Origin: Rhizomys pruinosus
Lineage: Eukaryota; Chordata; Mammalia; Rodentia; Spalacidae
Length of the DNA: 64,000 nucleotides
Direction of reading: 5' to 3'
Assembly (NCBI GenBank): GCA_009823505.1
Contig: VZQC01013876.1
Span: 23,849-87,848, forward strand
The translations under genes and the position numbers were made by a program. The notes beneath the pieces are model-generated. The model was not told the DNA's origin. It saw only the letters and a list, made by a program, of their open reading frames with translations, and ran no database searches. Shown here piece by piece: positions 57,955 to 64,000 of the stretch (the stretch's first letter is position 1; each line of letters opens with the position of its first letter).

Positions 57955-58553
57955 CTTTGCTTTTTAAAAATGATGGGCTTTTCTTTATATGTGACTTGTT
58001 TTTCTTTTGTAGCTTTCAGTATTCTCTCTTTGTTCTGAACATTTAGTGTTTTTACTATGTATTGGTGCGGGGAGTTTCTTTGCTGGTCCTGTAGATTCGG
58101 TGTTCTAGGTGCTTCTTGTATTTGTACGGGTATGTCTCCTTAATTTGGGGAAATTTTCGTCTAAAATCCTGTTGAAGATCTGGTCAATACCACCATCCTG
58201 AGATTCTTCTCCTTCCTCTATGGCTATGATGCATAAACTTGGGCTTTTCTTGGTGGCCCACATTCCCTGCATAGTCCATTCATGTGGTTTGGAGATTTTT
58301 CAAAATCTTTCTCTGAGCGATCCAATTCTTCAACTTTATCATCCAGTCTGGATACTCTGTTTTCCATTTCGTTCATTTTATTGGAGAGGCTTTCTCCTGT
58401 CATTTCCAGTTGGCTTATTGAGTCTTCTTTATTTCAGCCGAGTTTTCTTCAATATTTCTATCTCTTTTGTGACTTCAATCAGAAGTTTATCCCTATCTTC
58501 TTTTAGTTCTTTGATTTCTTTGTATGTTCTTTAAATTCATTGAATTCTTTGAT
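57955..58553 (-). mobile_element. Antisense L1/HAL1-type ORF1 segment
   Basis: On the minus strand this reads like degenerate L1 ORF1: GAAATGGAAAACAGAGTAT, AATACAAGAAGCACCTAGAA, AGAGAGAATACTGAAAGC. Stops in all frames. It abuts a sense L1 3' end at about 58,553. Confidence 0.6.
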
Positions 58554-60475
58554 CACTGACCTGGATAGATCACTCCTTGCCATATACCCAAAGGACTCAT
58601 CCTATTGCAGAGATACTTGTACATCCATGTCTCTTGCTGCTCTTTTCACAATAGCTAAGAGATGGAAGCAATCTAAATGTCCCTCAACTCAAGAGTGGCT
58701 AATGAAAATATGGTACATTTACACAATGGAGCGCTACTTAGGGGTAAAGAAGACAACATCATGAAATTTTGCAGGTTAATGGAAAAACAAACAACATATG
58801 TTACCACTCATTTGTGGATCCTAGCACCAAATCCTCATATCTGAGTATGTATCCTGATATAACTGTAGGAACCAGGAAGATAAAAAGGAACCAGGAAGGC
58901 AAAGGGAAAGATGGAACCTTAGAAGAGTAGTAGGAGACAGGTGTTAATAAGGCAGAAATGAATGAAATGAGGGATTTAAATGGGACGGGAGAGGGAGGGT
59001 TATACAAGGAAATTTGGGGATAAAGGGAAAGAAGGAGCTCAAGAGAGGTGGGACCACAGAAGACTGGTATTATCAAGGGAGAAATGGAGACACTTTAAAT
59101 GGGGAAGGCATGGAGGGAGGATTAAGCAGGGAGAGAGAGGAGAGATAAATAATGCCTAAGTAGTGTAAGAAACCTGAGGGAGTTATATTAGTCTGACAAA
59201 CTACACATAGAATATCTCCGCATTTGTCCATATGCATAGATGAAGCCTACATAACAAGAAACAGTGCCAGACAGGAGAAACCTTCCTTTGAGTTGTTGGC
59301 TAGGTTAGTCCAAGAGACTCCCCAAATTACACAGGCTATTGTCACAGCCCTTGAGTGCCTCGTAGAACTTGAAGGTAAAACCCTATTGCTGAAGATAGGG
59401 CATATGTCAGAGACCAGATTTGGAGCAATGAGCTGGAACTGACCTGGAAGCCAGCTCCCCTGAAGGCTAGCTCTCATAGCTTTGGAGAGCACTACGCAAG
59501 CTGCTAAGCAAGAACATCAAGATGGTCCAACACCAGCTTTAAGACCAAATATCCACATCAATGACCTGCACAGCATACAACACTGGTGCAGTAGAGCAAC
59601 TTTTATCTTGGGGGCAATCAATGGCTAAGTAATTGGACTTAAAGCCCACTCAATGGGAGGAAACTCATGTGTACTATAAATAGAGCCAGATACACATGGA
59701 TGGAGAGGTCATACATCTTAGAGAAATCCCCAAGGTTGTCACATCCCTAGTCAAATGTAATTTCTTACTAAGAGCAAAATATGTATTCTTATATTTACAG
59801 ACAAATATCCCAGTTACCACTCATCAAAGCAGCTTCTTTTACACCAGACCATGACTACTGTAGAGTACCACAACTGGTCACACACAGACATTGTCTTTGA
59901 ATTGCCCAAGCCTAAGAGGCACATCTACAATGCAACATCAACACTTAAGGCTCACGGAACATAGAACAAGGAGTCAAGAGGACACTAACGAATCTCTCAA
60001 CTCTCATCAAAAAAAGCTCTCTCAAAAAAAAAAGCTCTCTCATGCAACAGAGGGCCAGGAAGACAAAAGGTCATAAATGGTTAACTGTGAAATTAGGATT
60101 CTGCACTTACCCAGGGCTCAAGGAGCAGTACAGAAGAGGGAGCGGAACTCAAGCAGACAAAACCCAGCATGGAACTGGAGGAATGGGCAGCAGACCTCAG
60201 GGGTCTGCTGTATTATTGGCAGCTGATTATTGTTGCGTAAGGAAGAGCTGGTCTTCTTAAATAAAGGACTGGATAGGCTAGCTAGACCTCACTGGATGAA
60301 CTTGCATTGAGGAATGTCCAGGGACACTAACTTGGTACAACAAGCCTTAACAGAAATGACTGAGTGTACGAATTTCAGTCAGGGGGCTGTGGAGGGTGCC
60401 AATGAAGAAGGCGGTGTAAAGGTGATTAAGACTGAATTTTTCTGTATGAAGTACACAAAAATTCAATAAATTAAA
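58554..60475 (+). mobile_element. L1 ORF2 end and long 3' UTR
   Basis: CACAATAGCTAAGAGATGG and ATGGTACATTTACACAATGG are the conserved end of L1 ORF2. Then TTTGTGGATCCTAGCACC, a purine-rich 3' UTR, and an end with CACAAAAATTCAATAAATT. The last 1.2 kb matches 56,140-57,420. Confidence 0.75.
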
Positions 60476-60479
60476 AAAA

Positions 60480-60840
60480 TTATAGTAAGGCCTCAATGTT
60501 AGCCAGACCTGCCTGCCTAGGTTTTCACATAGTTATGATGTCACTGGCACAAGCACTAAGGTGCAGGATGTGAGAATACAGTCTGAACAGTCAAAATTTT
60601 TCCTCAGTTTCCTTGGAACTAACTGCAACATCCACATAAATAAGGCAACAACCAAAACAATGATGCATCATAAATCAACTGATGGCATCAAAGGGCAATT
60701 AACCAATCTATTTCTTAATCTGTATTTACCACTTTTAAAACTAGAAAAAAAAACAAACATCCTCATAGGCCACATAGAAGCCATAATAGTAAGACAAATG
60801 TCTTAAGCCATACATTATTAGAAGTACATATATGAATTAT
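60480..60840. other. Stretch upstream of TAB3 exon 1, nothing recognised
   Basis: Unique-looking; no exon or promoter could be supported. Confidence 0.4.
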
Positions 60841-60854
60841 TTTTTCTACATTTA

Positions 60855-61033
60855 TCTATTTATATGTGTATGTATATGTATGACTGTGCATGTGACCTGG
60901 TGTTATCTAGAGGCTTTACAGGACAACTTTTGGGAATCAGTTCTTTCCTTTTACCATGTGGGTCCTGGGGTCAAACCCAGGTTCTCAGGCTCTGTGGCAA
61001 GCACCTCACCCACTGAGCCATCTCACCAGCCCC
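60855..61033 (-). mobile_element. B3/B4-type SINE
   Basis: CCATGTGGGTCCTGGGGTC and CACTGAGCCATCTCACCAGC. Confidence 0.75.
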
Positions 61034-61119
61034 CAAACTTCTGTGTTTACAAATAGGCTCCAAAACCTTATATTGAATTACTTTTGGCAGTTTCCACTTT
61101 AGTGAATCATTTAAAAATA

Positions 61120-61425
61120 AATTCCCAAGGTGCTTGCTCTGCGGGCATAAGGACCTAGGTTGAGATGCCAGCACGGACGTGAAAAATCCATGTATGGTTA
61201 TTTATGTGCCTATCATCCCAGGCCTGTTGGGAGCAGAGACAGGAAGACCACTCGGGTTTGCTAGCCACCTACATAGCTCCAGGTTCATTGCAAAACTATC
61301 TCAAAGTAATAAGGTAGTGTTAAAACAGGACATCTGACATGTCCTCTGGCCTGTGTGTGTGCACTCACGTACATCCAAGCACATGAATGCCTCCCCAGCA
61401 CCATACACTCCCAAATAAATGCCAA
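61120..61425 (+). mobile_element. B4-type composite SINE, diverged
   Basis: CTTGCTCTGCGGGCATAAGG head, a degenerate B1 half (CATCCCAGGCCTGTTGGG), and CCTCTGGCCTGTGTGTG. Confidence 0.6.
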
Positions 61426-61577
61426 AGAATGTCAAATTCGGCATTCATTATCGGAAGAAGCTGTCATTTTGCATGTAATTTGTTGACTTTTCCGAGCTAA
61501 CCCTTTGGTTATCTCTCTCTCCTTGTAAACCAAGGCTAGTGAACAGTACCATATGTTTTTTTTTTAACAGTACCATA

Positions 61578-61640
61578 TGTATAAATATATATATATATAT
61601 ATAATATATATGGATATACACACACATACACACTCACAGG
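61578..61640. repeat. (TA)n / (CA)n simple repeat
   Basis: TATATATATATATATAAT followed by ACACACACATACACAC. Confidence 0.9.
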
Positions 61641-61644
61641 GAGG

Positions 61645-62650
61645 CCATCAAGTCCTTCACATGTAAGTTTCCACCTAACACCAGGTAAATTGTGACAAGA
61701 AAGCTTCCAGAGAGTGCTTTAAAGACTTCTAACTTGGACACTGTCTAAAAACATTAGGAAAATTACCATGTAAGAGTGGAATACAGGTAACTTCTGACTT
61801 GGAGATACACAGGCTTATAGCCATTCGGAAGTACTGTGCTCTCTGAAATTCATTCATTTTCTACTCTAATCTAGCTCATTTCACTGTTTCACTGAAAAAA
61901 TGATTTGCCGCCAAGTCCATGTTCATAGAACATCACACACAGAGGCCTGTTAACCTCTGCAACCTCTGACCCTATCATCCTTTCTTTTTACAGTGGACCT
62001 TCTTTTTTTTTTCCAGGTACTGTGTATTACTCTAGCCTGTGATAAGCTTTCTTTTATTCTCCCTGATTCTTGTCTCACACTGTCTTCTCATTCTATACTC
62101 TTTGGGGCAGAATCACATCCATTAAGATTTCAATAACATCTTGATAACAATAAAAAAGCTTGATAATTCCAAGATTTGAATTTCAAGCATCATGTGGTCT
62201 CTTATACACTAGACACATACAGGTAACTGCTTAATATGTGGCACCATCTGGGTATATCCAGAGGTGTCTGTTGTGTCATGTCCAAGAAGGAACTCACCTT
62301 ATCAGAACCTTTGCCTAAGTGCTCTCAGTTCTATCAACAAATGGTATGTCCACTCACTTAGTTACAAAACTAGGAACCAGAGAGTGATTTTTCTGTCTTA
62401 CAAAATCAACTAAACAGAGTATGGAGTAAGTGGACTATGTACTCTGTTCTGGCCTTTACTAGTCTCAAGGAAAAAAAAATCAACTATTAGACCCCAGAAA
62501 CTTCATCTCTAAGATGGAAGAAACATAGCTGTAGCATTTAAATTGCAAAAGTAATGATTCAGGAAGTGTTAATTCCTTTTATACAAGTCACATTTGAATA
62601 TTGTTTGTATGAACACTATAACAGAAGCCCTCTACTGTTTTTCTTGTAGT
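61645..62650. other. Stretch without recognised elements
   Basis: 1 kb of unique-looking sequence; no SINE, gene or strong open frame. Confidence 0.45.
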
Positions 62651-62654
62651 ATTA

Positions 62655-62960
62655 GCCTTCCTCTATACTATAGCCAGACTACTTTTTAAGATGCAAATCT
62701 GATCATTTTCCTCTCTTGCCACATTCCAATCAAACAGAACCATGAATGCTTCTCTGCATGGGTATCATGCGGAAGCATTGTGTCAGGGCATTAGCCTGTG
62801 ACTGCTGTGCCTCTGCACAGGATACTACCTTTTCTCTTACCCACTACTTCTCCCAATCCTACTGATCCTGTCCATGTCAAATGTGGTGGGATCTATCTTC
62901 TCTAAGGAAGTTTCCAATGACAACCCTGTACTGAGTCCTGCCATTTACACCTACAATGTC
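62655..62960 (+). mobile_element. Possible L2 3' fragment (ancient LINE)
   Basis: AGATGCAAATCTGATCATTTTC and GTGCCTCTGCACAGGATAC resemble the conserved L2 3' end. Highly diverged. Confidence 0.4.
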
Positions 62961-63447
62961 TAGAGGGAGTTCCACTATGCTGCCATTGCAGGCTCTGTTG
63001 ACCCTCACAGGAGCATCAAATACATTAGACTGAAACCATCTGGGTACCTGATGATATCTTATATAAATCTTCACTCCCTTGAAATGTCCTGTTACATCAG
63101 AAAGTGGAGAAGTAGATGCAAGCATGTGTGATAACTACAAGTTAGCTTGAGACACTCTCAATTATCAAACCAATAATAATTCAAACACCAAAACAACAGA
63201 AATGAATTATAGACCTATGGAACTGAGTCATCCATAATCCAAACCCATGATTAACCATCAAATATATGTATAGATGAGAAGGGAAGACTCCTGCTCAAGG
63301 TAGAACACAAATGATCAACATGCAAGCTAATGAATGCTAAATCCAGGGAAAATTTGAATGAAGACCAGGACATACTCACCATCTCCCAGGTATCTCCTCA
63401 AAGCTTATTAATTGAAAGGGGAAACAATCTTAACCATGTATTACATA

Positions 63448-63517
63448 AACTGAACATTAGTAATGAAGACCAGATGAACCACAACTGAACATTGGTAATG
63501 AAGGCCAGATGAACTGC
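63448..63517. repeat. 35-bp tandem duplication
   Basis: AACTGAACATTAGTAATG and its 35-bp unit at 63,448-63,482 repeat at 63,483-63,517 with four mismatches. Confidence 0.92.
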
Positions 63518-63639
63518 ACACACCTCCAGATAACACTCAGGACCGTATTCCAGTCAGTAAGGTGTAACCTGAAATTACTCATGAAGGAAAAGACACATCC
63601 AAAATGAGAAATGCTCTACTTATAAAAAGGAGAGGAAAG

Positions 63640-63835
63640 GCTAAAGCAATGGCTCGACAATTAAGAGCAAGTACTGCTCTTGCAGAGGATCAGAGTTCAG
63701 TTTCTAGTACCCATGTCGAATGGTTCACAACAACCTGTATCCCCAGGCCCAGGGGGATCTGATGCCTCTGGCCTCCACACACATGGACATATCTATACAG
63801 AGATATACATAATGAAAAATAAATCTTTGTTTTAA
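63640..63835 (+). mobile_element. B2/B3 SINE
   Basis: GCAATGGCTCGACAATTAAG head, CTGCTCTTGCAGAGGATC, tail AATGAAAAATAAATC. Confidence 0.82.
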
Positions 63836-63839
63836 AGAT

Positions 63840-64000
63840 CTCAATGTTGAGGTCAATGGGTAAAGGTACTTGGCACTAAACCTGATTTGTTAACCCCCAA
63901 CTGACCTGATAGAAGGGGAGAGAACCAGCTCCTGCAAGTTGTCCTCTGACCGCCACACATGTACCATGGCACACAGATGCATACCTGTGCACAGACACAA
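63840..64000 (+). mobile_element. B3/B4-type SINE running off the window end
   Basis: GGTCAATGGGTAAAGGTAC head and CAAGTTGTCCTCTGACCG body. Confidence 0.7.

Noticed and set aside
58220..58534. 104-codon plus-strand frame
   Set aside because: Hydrophobic translation of antisense L1 ORF1-like sequence; not a membrane protein gene.
62877..63125. 82-codon minus-strand frame as a gene
   Set aside because: It overlaps sequence resembling the end of an ancient L2 element, has no recognisable domain and no splice context.

Overview
This is vertebrate nuclear DNA from a muroid rodent, probably a cricetid (hamster, vole or deer-mouse type). The basis is the dense B1 and B2 SINEs, B4-type SINEs, rodent L1 tails, a U6 retropseudogene and intron-split coding sequence. 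Nothing bacterial or viral was seen. The one protein-coding gene I can support is TAB3 (TAK1-binding protein 3, X-linked in other mammals), on the minus strand.

Layout. 1-13,000 lies downstream of TAB3 and is nearly all interspersed repeats: an old L1 broken by younger insertions, L1 3' tails, SINEs, and an N-joined false-looking tandem duplication at 2,758-4,377. About 13,200-18,099 is the probable TAB3 3' UTR and holds no SINEs. The coding exons in transcript order (falling coordinates) are 55,195-55,296 (start), 44,093-45,548, 42,739-42,899, 32,403-32,496, 29,607-29,690, 22,831-22,932 and 18,100-18,248 (stop). All junctions are GT/AG, phases agree, and the joined frame is 716 codons including stop (715 aa). 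The first coding exon has a short 5' UTR; upstream noncoding exons and the promoter are not identified and may lie beyond 64,000.

The protein has an N-terminal CUE domain, a long Pro/Ser/Gln-rich middle, a coiled coil in the TAK1-binding part and a C-terminal NZF zinc finger that reads K63-linked ubiquitin.

Three anomalies stand out. (1) A 42-bp minisatellite of exactly 66 units (50,647-53,418) in intron 1 is open on both strands (955 and 940 codons) and carries a splice-donor-like CAGGTAAGG in nearly every plus-strand unit. (2) A 4.4-kb block with coding exons 4 and 5 (28,977-33,364) recurs in noisy, insertion-rich form at 35,864-40,721, most likely an assembly or gap-fill artefact. (3) A composite SINE, a B2 head fused to B1 at one constant junction, occurs four times; three copies have target-site duplications around the whole composite.

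Other items are a U6 snRNA retropseudogene with a perfect 13-bp duplication, an RPL41 processed pseudogene, a short telomere-like tract inside a SINE, and several micro- and minisatellites.
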